The notes under the pieces were generated by a model. It was not told where the DNA came from. It ran no database searches and worked only from the letters and a program-made list of their open reading frames with translations. Of a stretch of DNA of 64,000 nucleotides, positions 52,290 to 61,622 are shown piece after piece. Each line of letters starts with the position of its first letter. Within the stretch, counting starts at the first letter, position 1. A program made the translations under genes and the position numbers. The stretch is from Erwinia sp. HDF1-3R (GTDB taxonomy: Bacteria; Pseudomonadota; Gammaproteobacteria; Enterobacterales; Enterobacteriaceae): the NCBI RefSeq assembly GCF_039621855.1, contig NZ_CP155071.1, positions 3,968,001 through 4,032,000 on the forward strand, read 5' to 3'.

Positions 52290-53384
52290 TTATGCAACCG
52301 GCTTACCGGCGCGAACAAAAACGGGTTTGGTCACCTTAACCGGCATTTCACGGCTGCGGATCTGAACGATCGCTCGCTCGCCGATCCCGGTCGGAACGCG
52401 CGCGAGGGCAATGCTGCACCCCAGCGTTGGCGAGAACGACCCGCTGGTAATGACGCCCTCTTTGAGGTTACCGGCCTCGTCGGTAAAGTGAACCGGCTGG
52501 CCATTACGCAGCACGCCTTTCTCTGTCATCACCAGCCCGACAAGCTGTTCTGTGCCTCTTTCACGCTGGGCCTCAAGCGCCTCGCGGCCAATAAAATCCC
52601 GTTCGCCTGGCTGCCAAGCCAGGGTCCAGCCCATATTAGCGGCCAGCGGTGAGACGCCTTCATCCATCTCCTGTCCATAGAGGTTCATGCCCGCCTCCAG
52701 ACGCAGCGTGTCACGCGCGCCCAGCCCGGCGGGCTTCACGCCAGCCTCCAGCAGCCCCTGCCAGAATGCAGCCGCCTGCGCGTCAGGCAGGGCAATTTCG
52801 TAGCCCGCCTCACCGGTATAGCCGGTGGTGGCAATAAAGAGATCGTCCGCCTGCACGGCAAAAAAGGGTTTCATCCCCGCCACGGCCTGACGTTGGGCAT
52901 CAGTGAAAAGCGTCTGCGCTTTGCGCTGTGCTTCCGGTCCCTGTACGGCAATCAGAGAGAGATCGTCACGCACCGTTAGCGCTATGCCGTAAGGCTTCGC
53001 GTGTTCGGTTATCCAGGCGAGATCTTTTTCACGCGTGGCAGAGTTCACCACCAGCCGGAAGGCATCCTCCGTTATAAAGTAAACAATCAGATCGTCTATC
53101 ACGCCACCGGAGGCGTTCAGCATGGCGCTGTAGAGTGCCTTGCCCGGCTGAGTCAGCTTAGCGACATCATTGGCCAGCAGATAGCGGAGGAATTCCCGAC
53201 AGCGCGCCCCGCACAGATCGACGATGGTCATGTGCGAGACATCAAACATCCCCGCATCGGTTCGCACCGCGTGGTGCTCTTCAAGTTGAGAGCCGTAATG
53301 CAGCGGCATCATCCAGCCGTGAAAGTCGACCATTCGCGCACCACAGGCCTGATGCTGTTCAAACAAGGGAGTGTGCTGGGTCAT
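52290..53384 (-). CDS. gcvT: Aminomethyltransferase, glycine cleavage T-protein
   Basis: The 364-aa folate-dependent enzyme releases ammonia and forms 5,10-methylene-tetrahydrofolate. Folate-fold landmarks are [49 protein letters not shown] and [20 protein letters not shown]. Start 53384 gives the E. coli length; the upstream 30 codons of open frame lack similarity. It is the first gene of the operon, with a PurR-box match 58 bp upstream. Confidence 0.97.
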   Translation of the reverse strand: MTQHTPLFEQHQACGARMVDFHGWMMPLHYGSQLEEHHAVRTDAGMFDVSHMTIVDLCGARCREFLRYLLANDVAKLTQPGKALYSAMLNASGGVIDDLIVYFITEDAFRLVVNSATREKDLAWITEHAKPYGIALTVRDDLSLIAVQGPEAQRKAQTLFTDAQRQAVAGMKPFFAVQADDLFIATTGYTGEAGYEIALPDAQAAAFWQGLLEAGVKPAGLGARDTLRLEAGMNLYGQEMDEGVSPLAANMGWTLAWQPGERDFIGREALEAQRERGTEQLVGLVMTEKGVLRNGQPVHFTDEAGNLKEGVITSGSFSPTLGCSIALARVPTGIGERAIVQIRSREMPVKVTKPVFVRAGKPVA

Positions 53385-53441
53385 AGTTTTCCTGTGCAGA
53401 TGCAAGTTTTCAGGCGTCTGATCCGGGCGGATTAAGGCCGG

Positions 53442-53457
53442 ACGCAAACGATAACCT
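53442..53457 (-). promoter_or_regulatory. PurR-box match upstream of gcvT
   Basis: ACGCAAACGATAACCT departs from the PurR consensus (AnGCAAnCGnTTnCnT) at one fixed position and lies 58 bp upstream of the gcvT ATG. Repression of gcvTHP by PurR is known in E. coli. I see no glycine-riboswitch-like structure here. The rest of 53458-53738 contains no recognisable gene. Confidence 0.6.
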
Positions 53458-53738
53458 GGCTTTGACGTTACCACCGAACCGCGCCATTAACCATAAGTAA
53501 AATGAGGTCGAATGGGTTTAACGTTCTCTCAGAGCCGGAAGGATTTTCCAGAACTTCTGACCAGAAAACTGCGCGAATGCGCACATAAACCGCAATTCAT
53601 CGGTTTACAGGCAGGTTGAAAACAGGTTTTTTGCCCGATTGGGATGAATTCATGCTCCTTCTTAAACCCCATAACATTAAAAAAAGTAATGCGAACAGAG
53701 CGGTAAAATTAGTTTATTTCAAATGAAGCGGCGGCACG

Positions 53739-53766
53739 GGAACATTCGACCCCGATGTGACACTTA
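53739..53766 (+). promoter_or_regulatory. hrp box (HrpL-dependent promoter)
   Basis: GGAACA, a 15-bp spacer and ACACTTA match the HrpL consensus GGAACC-N15/16-CCACnnA with one difference in each half. The box ends 31 bp before the ATG of the next gene, the spacing expected for an ECF-sigma promoter of a type III secretion effector. Confidence 0.75.
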
Positions 53767-53797
53767 ATCGGATGCATACTTCTCAGGGCCGCCAGAC

Positions 53798-55090
53798 ATG
53801 GGCATTAAATCACTCCCTTCTACGGTTAATACGCTCGCGCTCCATCAGGCCGTTGAACAACAGGATGTCGCTCAGATTGAGCGACTCAGGCAGGAGGGCC
53901 ACCGGCCAAACCAGCTGGATAACGCGCGGCAGTCTCCTGTCGATCTGCTGGCAAGAAGACGATCCATCGATCAGCAACTGCGCGAACATCTGCACGGCGC
54001 GCTGCTGTTGTCAATGAATCCTGGGGCACCGCAAGGGTATACCAAACCCGAAGCGCTGCACGGGTCTCCGTGGGGTTTTGAGATCCTCGCCTCCGGCGAG
54101 CTGAAGGCTGGCATCAATGATGCCAAAGGCGGGACGCAATCACTCGAAGGCCGCATCTTCTTCTCAGATCGTACGCCTGAGCAGCCTTCAGACAGCGTGA
54201 CCCGGAAAGACTTCCGCAGTAAAGCCCGTGTCTATGCCCGGGGCGAGGGAATGCAGAGCAGTAATGCTGCTTCTCGTGCCTTTCAGCATCGAATGACGCA
54301 GGCCATCGATCGGCATCTGACCAGTGGGCTACCGCTCACCAGCAGCGGTAATTCCCTCAGGCTACCGGTAAATGACGGAGAAACGGTGGACGAGGCGGTT
54401 GCCCGGTGGTTGCAAAGTCTTCTGAACGTCTCGCGTAACAGTAAGCTGGCCGCCTTCCGCACTACGCCATTTGAAAACAGCGCCAGCCTGCTGAAATTTC
54501 CTGAATCCATTACGCTTCATTCACCGAACAGCAGCCCACAGTCATATAGCGGCGAAGCACTGAGGTCCCTGCTGATGGAGGCAGGCAACAGGCTGAGGAG
54601 CCAGCTGGAGCAGGGTAAAACGCCGCTATTAGCGCTGATCAATAAGGGGAACGTTGTGCCGATGGTGTTCGGCTTCGGCAAAATTGAGGGGCTTGAGACG
54701 CACGCCATCAGCGGCACGCTGAGTAAAAACATCAAAAACTACAGCTACCAGAATGAAAATCATCCGCTCAGCGGATCCGCTAAAGGGGGGAAATTAAAAG
54801 AGATCGAGCTGCGCAGTCTGGAAGACTTGGCAACGCTGAGTCTGGCTTCTCTGGCAAAAGGTGTCCCTCTACCCGGCCAGACGTTGATCAGGATTAATCC
54901 CGCCGCCCGGGATAAAGCTGCACAAAACACCCGGGCGCGCTATCTCGATGCACAACAGCTGAGCAGATTTCAGCACAGGCTTACGGCGCTGCTTAAGGAT
55001 GAGGGTATCAGGATAGAAAACGCAACGCTGCCCGAGCTACAGCAGATCAATGAAGCAGTACGCGGCAACGATCTTGCCGCGTGGATTTAG
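53798..55090 (+). CDS. Candidate HrpL-regulated type III effector with ankyrin-like start and ADP-ribosyltransferase-like motif
   Basis: The 430-aa protein is preceded by an hrp box, and its N-terminus is Ser/Thr-containing without a Sec signal, both typical of type III effectors. Residues of about 13-52 look like one ankyrin-type repeat (ALHQAVEQQDVAQIERLRQE, then QSPVDLLARR). Residues 86-124 (ALHGSPWGFEILASGELKAG, then GRIFFSD) resemble the LHGT...IL..GL...FFSD arrangement of several ADP-ribosyltransferase-fold toxins. The rest is Ser/Asn-rich with few Cys, and I do not recognise the specific effector family. No chaperone gene is adjacent. The gene is inserted between gcvT and ubiI, and its stop overlaps the ubiI stop on the other strand. 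Effector status is inferred from promoter and layout; enzymatic function is a guess. Confidence 0.65.
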   Translation: MGIKSLPSTVNTLALHQAVEQQDVAQIERLRQEGHRPNQLDNARQSPVDLLARRRSIDQQLREHLHGALLLSMNPGAPQGYTKPEALHGSPWGFEILASGELKAGINDAKGGTQSLEGRIFFSDRTPEQPSDSVTRKDFRSKARVYARGEGMQSSNAASRAFQHRMTQAIDRHLTSGLPLTSSGNSLRLPVNDGETVDEAVARWLQSLLNVSRNSKLAAFRTTPFENSASLLKFPESITLHSPNSSPQSYSGEALRSLLMEAGNRLRSQLEQGKTPLLALINKGNVVPMVFGFGKIEGLETHAISGTLSKNIKNYSYQNENHPLSGSAKGGKLKEIELRSLEDLATLSLASLAKGVPLPGQTLIRINPAARDKAAQNTRARYLDAQQLSRFQHRLTALLKDEGIRIENATLPELQQINEAVRGNDLAAWI

Positions 55091-56289
55091 CGCAGCCACT
55101 CCGGCAGATCGTTAAGCCCCATTGCCTGCTTCAGCAAACGGGGTTTTACGCCGGGCAGGTTATCCGCCAGGCTTAACCCGATATCACGCAGCAGCTTCTT
55201 CGCCGGATTATTGCCGTCAAAAAGTTCGCGAAACCCCTGCATGCCGGCAAGCATCATCGCCGCGCTGTGTTTGCGACTGCGCTCGTAGCGGCGCAAATAG
55301 AGGTGCTGTCCGATATCTTTCCCCTGCTGATGCAGACGCTTAATTTCCCCGATAAGCTCCGCCGCATCCATAAAGCCGAGATTGACGCCCTGCCCGGCCA
55401 GCGGATGAATGGTATGGGCCGCATCGCCGACCAGCGCCAGGCGGTGTGCCGCGAAATTACGCGCGTAGCGCCCCATCAGCGGATAGGTTTTGCGCTCACT
55501 CTCTACCGTGCACAGGCCCAGCCGCAGATCAAAGGCGACCGAAAGCTGCTGATTGAACACGGCTTCCGGCATGGATTGCAGACGGGTGGCCTCCTGCGGA
55601 CTGACCGACCAGACAATCGAACAGAGGGTGGGGTCGCTGAGCGGCAGAAAGGCCAGAATACCTTCGCCGTGAAACACCTGTCGGGCAACGCTGCCATGCG
55701 GCTGTTCGGTACGGATATGGGCCACCAGCGCATGATGCTCGTAGTCCCAGAACGCCAGCGGAATATCCGCTTTATTACGCAGCCAGGAGTTCGCTCCGTC
55801 TGCCGCCACCAGCAGTCTCGCGCTCATCATCGTGCCGTCGGCCAGGGTGACAAAGGCCTCATTGTCACCAAATGCCACCTGCTGAAGCTCCGCCGGGGAG
55901 ACGATCGTGACGTCGTTTAGCTCGCTGGCTTTTTGCCACAGGGCCTGGTGAATGACCGGGTTTTCAATAATGTGCCCAAGATGGGGCAGCCCCTGATGGG
56001 CATCATCAAATTCAATACGGCCAAAGCTGTCGCGATCCCAGACTTCCATGCCGTGATAGGCGCTGGCCCCTGCCGCCAGGATGGCAGACCAGACGTCCAG
56101 ATGCTGAAGCAGGCGCTCGCTGGCGGCGTTAATCGCCGACACCCTGAGTGCGGGCTGTGCATCTGCCGCCTGAGCGACGGGTGCCTCACGCTCCAGCACG
56201 GCAATGCTTAATCCGCTGCCGTGCAGGCCACAGGCGACGGCAAGACCGACCATTCCGCCACCGGCGACGATAACATCATACGTTTGCAT
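55087..56289 (-). CDS. ubiI: 2-octaprenylphenol hydroxylase UbiI (VisC)
   Basis: The 400-aa FAD monooxygenase performs the C5 hydroxylation in ubiquinone synthesis. It has the N-terminal dinucleotide-binding VAGGGMVGLAVACGL, the middle VAADGANSWLR (DG motif), and the flavin-contacting GDAAHTIHPLAGQGVNLG. Length equals E. coli UbiI (400). It is 13 bp downstream of ubiH in the pepP-ubiH-ubiI operon. Its stop codon (55087-55089) overlaps that of the convergent effector gene, leaving no space for a terminator. Confidence 0.95.
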   Translation of the reverse strand: MQTYDVIVAGGGMVGLAVACGLHGSGLSIAVLEREAPVAQAADAQPALRVSAINAASERLLQHLDVWSAILAAGASAYHGMEVWDRDSFGRIEFDDAHQGLPHLGHIIENPVIHQALWQKASELNDVTIVSPAELQQVAFGDNEAFVTLADGTMMSARLLVAADGANSWLRNKADIPLAFWDYEHHALVAHIRTEQPHGSVARQVFHGEGILAFLPLSDPTLCSIVWSVSPQEATRLQSMPEAVFNQQLSVAFDLRLGLCTVESERKTYPLMGRYARNFAAHRLALVGDAAHTIHPLAGQGVNLGFMDAAELIGEIKRLHQQGKDIGQHLYLRRYERSRKHSAAMMLAGMQGFRELFDGNNPAKKLLRDIGLSLADNLPGVKPRLLKQAMGLNDLPEWLR

Positions 56290-56302
56290 AACAGCTTTCT
56301 CC

Positions 56303-57481
56303 TTAACGCTTAACCCAGCCCAACGTGCGCTCGGCCAGCAAATTTCGCATCAGCGGGACAGAATCCATCGCCAGTAAACCCAGATTACGCCCTGCCACCA
56401 GTGGCGTATAGCGGTTAGCAAACAGCCTGACCAGCGCATCGGTAATACCGATGGTCGCTTTGGCATCCGGCTGACGGCGCTGCTGATACTGTTGCAGCGT
56501 GGCATAGCTTCCGACATCCTGGCCGGTACGCCAGGCGGCGGCAACCGTCTCCGCCAGCGACATAACGTCGCGCAGGCCTAAATTAAATCCCTGTCCGGCA
56601 ATAGGGTGCAGGGTCTGCGCCGCATTACCCACCAGGGCCAGCCGGTGTGAGGTGTGCTGAGAAGCGGCCTGAAGCCGCAGCGGGTAGCTGTGACGCTGGC
56701 CAACCTGGGTAAAACGGCCCAGCCGCCAGCCAAAGGCGCGCTGCAATTCGGACAGGAAGCGCGTATCGCTCCAGGCGTCAACCTGCGGCTTATCCGCCAG
56801 CGGATGACACCAGACCAGCGAGCTGCGTCCTGCCGACATCGGCAGCAGCGCCAGCGGGCCATGCTCGGTGAAGCGCTCCCAGGCCCTTCCCCGATGAGGC
56901 TGCTCCGTAGAGACGTTGGCGATAACGGCGACCTGCTGATAATCCTGCTGCTGCCACTGTATGCCGCAGGCCGCGGCAACGGAGGAGTGCGACCCGTCTG
57001 CCGCGACCAGCAGCTGGGCCTCCAGGCTTTCCCCACTATCCAGCGTCACGCTGATGCTTTCCTGCGAACGTGAAACGGTAGCCACTTTAGCCGGGCAGCA
57101 GAGGCGAACGCCGGGGGCCTTTTGCAGCAGCGTGAACAGCCGCTGCCCCACCTCATGCAGTTCGACCACCTGACCCAGCGCCCCGATGTCATAATCGGCC
57201 GCATCCAGCGACACAAAGGCCGCATGGCCGCGATCGCTGACGTGAACGTGGGTGATCGCCGTGGCGCAGGGTTTTAGCACGGGCCATAAATTAATGGCTG
57301 CCAGCTGCTGGCAGGTGCCATCCGCGACGGCGATCGCGCGGCCATCATAGCCTGGGTGCGCACGCGACCCCGGCTCGCTGGCCTCAACCAGCGTTACCGC
57401 CACGCTTCCCTGAGTGAGAGACGAAATGGCCAGTGCCAGCGTCGCGCCAGCCATGCCGCCGCCCGCAATAATAATGCTCAT
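56303..57481 (-). CDS. ubiH: 2-octaprenyl-6-methoxyphenol hydroxylase UbiH
   Basis: The 392-aa FAD hydroxylase of ubiquinone synthesis (C1 position) is paralogous to UbiI. Motifs are IAGGGMAGATLALAISSL at the N-terminus, VAADGSHSSVAAACGI in the middle, and GNAAQTLHPIAGQGFNLGLR toward the C-terminus. Its start overlaps the pepP stop by 4 bp, implying translational coupling in the conserved operon. Confidence 0.95.
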   Translation of the reverse strand: MSIIIAGGGMAGATLALAISSLTQGSVAVTLVEASEPGSRAHPGYDGRAIAVADGTCQQLAAINLWPVLKPCATAITHVHVSDRGHAAFVSLDAADYDIGALGQVVELHEVGQRLFTLLQKAPGVRLCCPAKVATVSRSQESISVTLDSGESLEAQLLVAADGSHSSVAAACGIQWQQQDYQQVAVIANVSTEQPHRGRAWERFTEHGPLALLPMSAGRSSLVWCHPLADKPQVDAWSDTRFLSELQRAFGWRLGRFTQVGQRHSYPLRLQAASQHTSHRLALVGNAAQTLHPIAGQGFNLGLRDVMSLAETVAAAWRTGQDVGSYATLQQYQQRRQPDAKATIGITDALVRLFANRYTPLVAGRNLGLLAMDSVPLMRNLLAERTLGWVKR

Positions 57482-58794
57482 TGTGCTTTCGCTGCCGCCA
57501 TCAGGGCCTCAATCTCGTCTGCTTCTTTCACCACGCCTGCGGTGAGGTTCTCATTCCCCTCTGCGGTGATAATGACGTCATCCTCGATGCGAATGCCGAT
57601 ACCGCGATATTCCGCTGGCACGTCGGCGTCTGGCGCAATATAGAGCCCTGGCTCAATGGTAATCACCATGCCGGGCTCAAGTACGCGGTCACGATCGGTC
57701 CCGTAGAAGCCGACGTCATGGACGTCCAGCCCCAGCCAGTGGCTCAGGCCGTGCATAAAGAATTGTCGGTGTGCCTGCTCTTCAATCAGGGTGTCGACCT
57801 CCCCTTCCATCACCCCAAGCCGGACCAGCCCGCTCACCATAATACGTACAACCTGTGCATTGACTTCGCGGATGCTGGTACCGGGGCGAAACAGCCTCAG
57901 CGCCGTATTCAGCGACTCCAGCACAATGTCGTAAATGGCACGCTGCGGCGCTGAGAACTTACCATTCACCGGGAAGGTGCGGGTGATATCTCCGGCATAC
58001 CCCTGATATTCACATCCGGCATCAATCAGCACCAGATCGCCATCGCGCATGCGGCTCTCGTTTTCGGTGTAGTGCAGAATACAGCCGTTCTCACCCGCAC
58101 CCACGATGGTGTTGTAGGAGGGGTAGCGCGCGCCATGACGATTAAATTCGTGGTGGATTTCACCTTCCAGCTGATACTCAAACATGCCTGGCCGACAGGC
58201 TTGCATCGCGCGGGTATGCGCCAGGGCGCTGATACGTCCGGCTTCACGCAGCAGAGCCTGCTCTTCAGGAGACTTAATCAGGCGCATTTCATGGACCCAG
58301 GGGCGCCAGTCAGTGAGCGTCGACGGGGCAAAACGGTTTTGCCGCGCGCCGTTACGCAACGTTTCCAGTGCGGCAAACAGCAGGCCGTCGGCGACAGGGT
58401 AAAGCCCCTGCGCATGGTAGACCACATCCAGCCCGTTCAGCAGCTGGGGCATCTGCTCGCTGATAGTGTCCCAGGGGAGCGCACGGTCAACGGACAAGGC
58501 GGCCGGTGCCGCATCCTGGCCCAGACGGCGACCGAACCAGATTTCCGCCGTGAGATCGCGCACGCGGTTGAACAGCACGCTGTGACTATGGTTTTCGGCG
58601 CTTTTGATCAGCACCAGTACGGCTTCAGGCTCGTTAAAACCGGTGAAATACCAAAAATCACTGTTCTGACGGTAAGGGTACTCGCTGTCATTACTGCGGG
58701 TCGCCTCCGGTGCGGCGAAAATCACCGCCGCGCTGGCGGGTGCCATTTTAGCCAGCAGTGCCTGCCGGCGACGAACGAACTCTTGCTGTATCAT
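57478..58794 (-). CDS. pepP: Xaa-Pro aminopeptidase P
   Basis: The 438-aa manganese metallopeptidase cleaves N-terminal residues preceding proline. The pita-bread metal ligands are visible: LVLIDAGCEYQGYAGDITRT (two Asp), HGLSHWLGLDVHDVG (His), VITIEPGLYI (Glu) and GIRIEDDVIIT (Glu). Length is close to E. coli PepP (441). It is encoded between ygfB and ubiH on one strand. Confidence 0.96.
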   Translation of the reverse strand: MIQQEFVRRRQALLAKMAPASAAVIFAAPEATRSNDSEYPYRQNSDFWYFTGFNEPEAVLVLIKSAENHSHSVLFNRVRDLTAEIWFGRRLGQDAAPAALSVDRALPWDTISEQMPQLLNGLDVVYHAQGLYPVADGLLFAALETLRNGARQNRFAPSTLTDWRPWVHEMRLIKSPEEQALLREAGRISALAHTRAMQACRPGMFEYQLEGEIHHEFNRHGARYPSYNTIVGAGENGCILHYTENESRMRDGDLVLIDAGCEYQGYAGDITRTFPVNGKFSAPQRAIYDIVLESLNTALRLFRPGTSIREVNAQVVRIMVSGLVRLGVMEGEVDTLIEEQAHRQFFMHGLSHWLGLDVHDVGFYGTDRDRVLEPGMVITIEPGLYIAPDADVPAEYRGIGIRIEDDVIITAEGNENLTAGVVKEADEIEALMAAAKAQ

Positions 58795-58906
58795 CAGCTC
58801 TCCTGGGGCAATCCTTGTGGGTCACCGTCCGCTAAATAATTGCGCGTCATACCGCTGCACGTTGTTGCGTAACCCGCCTGCACTCTGCATTCACTGGAGT
58901 AACCCT

Positions 58907-59485
58907 TTAGTGCAGAGTCGGTTTTTTCACTTCCACCGCGGTCGGGAGCACATGAGTAAAGGTATCATGGCAGAGCAGCGCGGCAACGCGAACGTATTCG
59001 ATCACCTCCTCCAGCGACTGCTCAAGCTCTTCCTGATCTTCGTCTTCATCGTAGCCCAGTTGCGCGATAGTGCGCAGGTCGTCAATCGCCTCGCCCGTTT
59101 CTCCGGTGACTTTATCCAGCTTTGGCTGAGAAACGCCCAGCCCCAGCAGGAAATGATTGACCCAGCCGGCCAGCGCATCGGCGCGGTCAAAGACGGTGAT
59201 GTCATCGTCCTCCGGCAGGTAAAGTTGAAACAGGAAGCCCTCCTCCTCCAGTGCGTCAACAATCCCCTGGTGCAGTTGCTGAAGCGGCAGAGCAAGCGAC
59301 TGAGAGAAAGCCATTCCTTCATTGGTCAGGTCATGAACCAGCGCTTTCCAGCTGGTGTCATTGTTACCGCCGCAGATCATTCCGCTGATCAGACCGTGCA
59401 TTTCAGCAGGCGTCATTCCCACGCCCTGCTGCGTCAGTACTGAGGCCAGCTGGTCATAGCCCGGCATTGTGTTTGTTAGTGGCAT
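58907..59485 (-). CDS. ygfB: UPF0149 family protein YgfB
   Basis: The 192-aa mostly helical, acidic protein of the YecA/YgfB (UPF0149) family contains [54 protein letters not shown], and the highly conserved [18 protein letters not shown]. In Pseudomonas aeruginosa a homolog affects beta-lactam resistance through an anti-activator role; the function in enterobacteria is unclear. It is first in the ygfB-pepP-ubiH-ubiI direction and divergent from zapA. Confidence 0.92.
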   Translation of the reverse strand: MPLTNTMPGYDQLASVLTQQGVGMTPAEMHGLISGMICGGNNDTSWKALVHDLTNEGMAFSQSLALPLQQLHQGIVDALEEEGFLFQLYLPEDDDITVFDRADALAGWVNHFLLGLGVSQPKLDKVTGETGEAIDDLRTIAQLGYDEDEDQEELEQSLEEVIEYVRVAALLCHDTFTHVLPTAVEVKKPTLH

Positions 59486-59654
59486 ACGTTTTGATCGTCG
59501 TTGGCTGGATGAGTTCGTGGTATGCTACCACCAGGTGCCTCAACGATTCCAGAAAGGGGTTGTTTCTTCTGTTAGGGGTAGTTATAGTGGCGCCCCTCTC
59601 AACCCATTGAGTGGTATAGAGATTGGCGGCGCAGTAATCATTCAGGATGGTGGC

Positions 59655-59984
59655 ATGTCTGCACAACCCGTAGATTTACAAATTTTTGGCCGTTCTTTAC
59701 GAGTAAATTGTCCGCCTGAACAGCAAGATGCGCTGAATCTGGCTGCCGAAGACCTCAATCAGCGGTTGCAAGATTTAAAAGTTCGCACTAGAGTCACAAA
59801 TACCGAGCAGCTGGTTTTTATTGCCGCGTTGAATATTTGTCATGAGCTGGCGCAGGAAAAGGGAAAAACCCGCGACTATGCCAGCAACATGGAGCAACGT
59901 ATCCGTATGTTGCAGCAGACTATTGAACAGGCACTGCTTGAGCAGGGTCGTATTACAGAACGTAGCGGTCCAAAGTTCGAATAA
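59655..59984 (+). CDS. zapA: Cell division protein ZapA
   Basis: The 109-aa protein bundles FtsZ filaments at the division ring. The start at 59655 ([20 protein letters not shown]) agrees with the family length; the open frame extends 62 codons upstream without similarity. An N-terminal globular dimerisation part is followed by a long coiled coil ([20 protein letters not shown]). It is immediately upstream of the 6S RNA gene, the conserved zapA-ssrS-fau order. Confidence 0.95.
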   Translation: MSAQPVDLQIFGRSLRVNCPPEQQDALNLAAEDLNQRLQDLKVRTRVTNTEQLVFIAALNICHELAQEKGKTRDYASNMEQRIRMLQQTIEQALLEQGRITERSGPKFE

Positions 59985-60025
59985 CACCTCATCGTTTACT
60001 GTGATACAGTGACGGTGAAGTAAAA

Positions 60026-60209
60026 AATTCTCTGAGATGTTTGCAAGCGGGCCCGTCCCCTGAGCCGATATTTAATACCAACAGAGTGTGACGCTCTGTA
60101 ACCTGTGTGCAAGCTCGGTCCGTCCGAGAAGCCTGATGGTTGCGACGGCATACTCACCTTGAACCAAGGGTTCAAGGGTTACAGCCCGCGGCGGCATCTC
60201 GGAGATACC
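60026..60209 (+). ncRNA. ssrS: 6S RNA
   Basis: The 184-nt stretch matches E. coli 6S RNA in length and along conserved blocks: the closing stem (TCTCTGAGATGTT with CATCTCGGAGATA), GCAAGCGGGCC-GTCCCCTGA, CTCGGTCCGTCCGAGAAGCC and ACCTTGAACCAAGGGTTCAA. 6S RNA mimics an open promoter and binds sigma70-RNA polymerase in stationary phase. It is cotranscribed with fau in E. coli; here fau follows after a spacer of about 550 bp. Confidence 0.96.
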
Positions 60210-60370
60210 CCATTTTTACCCCGCTTCGCATCTGAACGGGTTCTGTTTTCATCCCCTGGCTACTGAACGCCTTTTCCTCTAAGGCATCTGCCGCGAAAAA
60301 GCTAAAACCTCATCCGACTTAGCCGTGCCTGTTCCCCACACCTGTTCCACACACCTGTCCCACACATAAG

Positions 60371-60565
60371 CTACTCATAAGCCGCGCCGCCGATAAGCTG
60401 CATCCCGTTACCGTTACCGTAAGCAAAAGCCGCTTTGCCGCTTTCATCCAGACTGCATTGATTCAGGAACTGCCTCGCATCATTACCGGGTCGAAATAGA
60501 TAAGGATAGTCGGTAGAGAAGAGAATACGCTCGACGACCACAGTGGCTACCGCCCTGTCCAGCAA
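60371..60565 (-). pseudogene. Remnant of an amidohydrolase gene
   Basis: A 64-codon minus-strand open frame carries VVERILFSTDYPYLFRPGND, the pattern around the metal-binding Asp near the end of Amidohydrolase_2 (TIM-barrel) enzymes, and a typical C-terminal GN-type tail. No N-terminal part is present. Upstream DNA to about 60660 could encode related sequence in another frame, consistent with decay by deletion or frameshift. It lies in the 545-bp spacer between ssrS and fau, where I see nothing else apart from possible 6S processing signals. Confidence 0.5.
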
Positions 60566-60764
60566 TCACCTGAAGGGCGGACAGACGATCGAACAGGGCT
60601 GTAATGAAATGACGGTTTGCCCGATCGGGGTCGAAGTTTCGTTGTTCCTGTGGCAGAATTCTGATGGATTAGGTTGTATACCGCGCTAATGATTCTGAGT
60701 CATAGCTGCGATCGGCCCGAACATAATCCGCTTTCGGATCCGCCACTCAGCCAGGGTGATGTTT

Positions 60765-61352
60765 ATGAATATAAGCCTTCCCACTCGCCAGGAGATCCGC
60801 ACGCGCGTTCGACACCTTCGGCGTAACCTGACGACAGAGCAGCAGCTCAATGCAGCTAATCAGGCAGCTATCCTCGCAATGAATTTTGCGCCGGTACAGC
60901 AGGCCCATAAGGTCGCACTTTTCCTCTCTTTTGACGGTGAACTCAACACACAACCGCTGATAGCCGAACTGAGGCAGCGCGGTAAACAGGTGTATCTCCC
61001 GGTTCTGCATCCGTTTTCCACAGGCCAGCTGCTGTTTATTCGCTACGATGCCAGCACGCCGCTCACACCTAATCGCCTGGGTATTCCCGAGCCGCCGCTG
61101 GATATTCGTAATCTGGCAACGCTCAGGGATCTGGATGTGCTGATGGTGCCTCTGGTGGCGTTTGATGCCCAGGGACAGCGGCTGGGTATGGGTGGCGGTT
61201 TTTACGACCGGACGCTGCAGAACTGGCCGCAGCATGGGCTGTTACCGATAGGCCTGGCTCACGATTGTCAGCAGGTGGAGGCGCTACCTGGAGCAGACTG
61301 GGACGTGCCGCTACCGGTAATCATTACGCCCTCTAAGGTTTGGCAGTGGTAA
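60765..61352 (+). CDS. fau: 5-formyltetrahydrofolate cyclo-ligase
   Basis: The 195-aa ATP-dependent enzyme (YgfA, MTHFS) returns 5-formyl-THF to the active folate pool. Motifs are VALFLSFDGELNTQPLIAEL, VYLPVLHPFSTGQLLF, and the nucleotide/phosphate loop LVAFDAQGQRLGMGGGFYDR. ATG 60765 (MNISLPTRQE) is 8 bases from AGGG. GTG 60756 and ATG 60759 are in frame but too close to that site. It follows 6S RNA as in E. coli and fits with glycine cleavage and serine synthesis genes nearby. Confidence 0.93.
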   Translation: MNISLPTRQEIRTRVRHLRRNLTTEQQLNAANQAAILAMNFAPVQQAHKVALFLSFDGELNTQPLIAELRQRGKQVYLPVLHPFSTGQLLFIRYDASTPLTPNRLGIPEPPLDIRNLATLRDLDVLMVPLVAFDAQGQRLGMGGGFYDRTLQNWPQHGLLPIGLAHDCQQVEALPGADWDVPLPVIITPSKVWQW

Positions 61353-61525
61353 TGCGACGCTTTGAGTGCATCAGGTAAATACAGGAACCCGGGGTCAGCA
61401 CATTTTAAGGCGAGTCGACATATTTAAATTCGATAATCATTTAAACTTCAAAAAATAAGAACTTCGTAAATACGAAAATGGTTTTACTTAAAGCAGCTGA
61501 GATAAGGATACTGCGCTCAGGGAGC

Positions 61526-61545
61526 GGCGGGCAAGGATGCCCGCC
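61526..61545. terminator. GC-rich hairpin between fau and serA
   Basis: GGCGGGCA (61526-61533) and TGCCCGCC (61538-61545) form an 8-bp stem with an AGGA loop in the convergent fau-serA spacer. No T-run follows, so it is only a candidate terminator. Confidence 0.45.
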
Positions 61546-61622
61546 CGAAGACGGCATCCCGGCCTGGAAACTTGGTTAAATGCACCGCACTGCCGTATTA
61601 AGGCGGGCGAACAAGTCAATTA

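Noticed and set aside
53385..53797. Glycine riboswitch in front of gcvT
   Set aside because: No paired glycine-aptamer-like conserved segments were seen. The region instead has a PurR-box match and the divergent-side hrp box.
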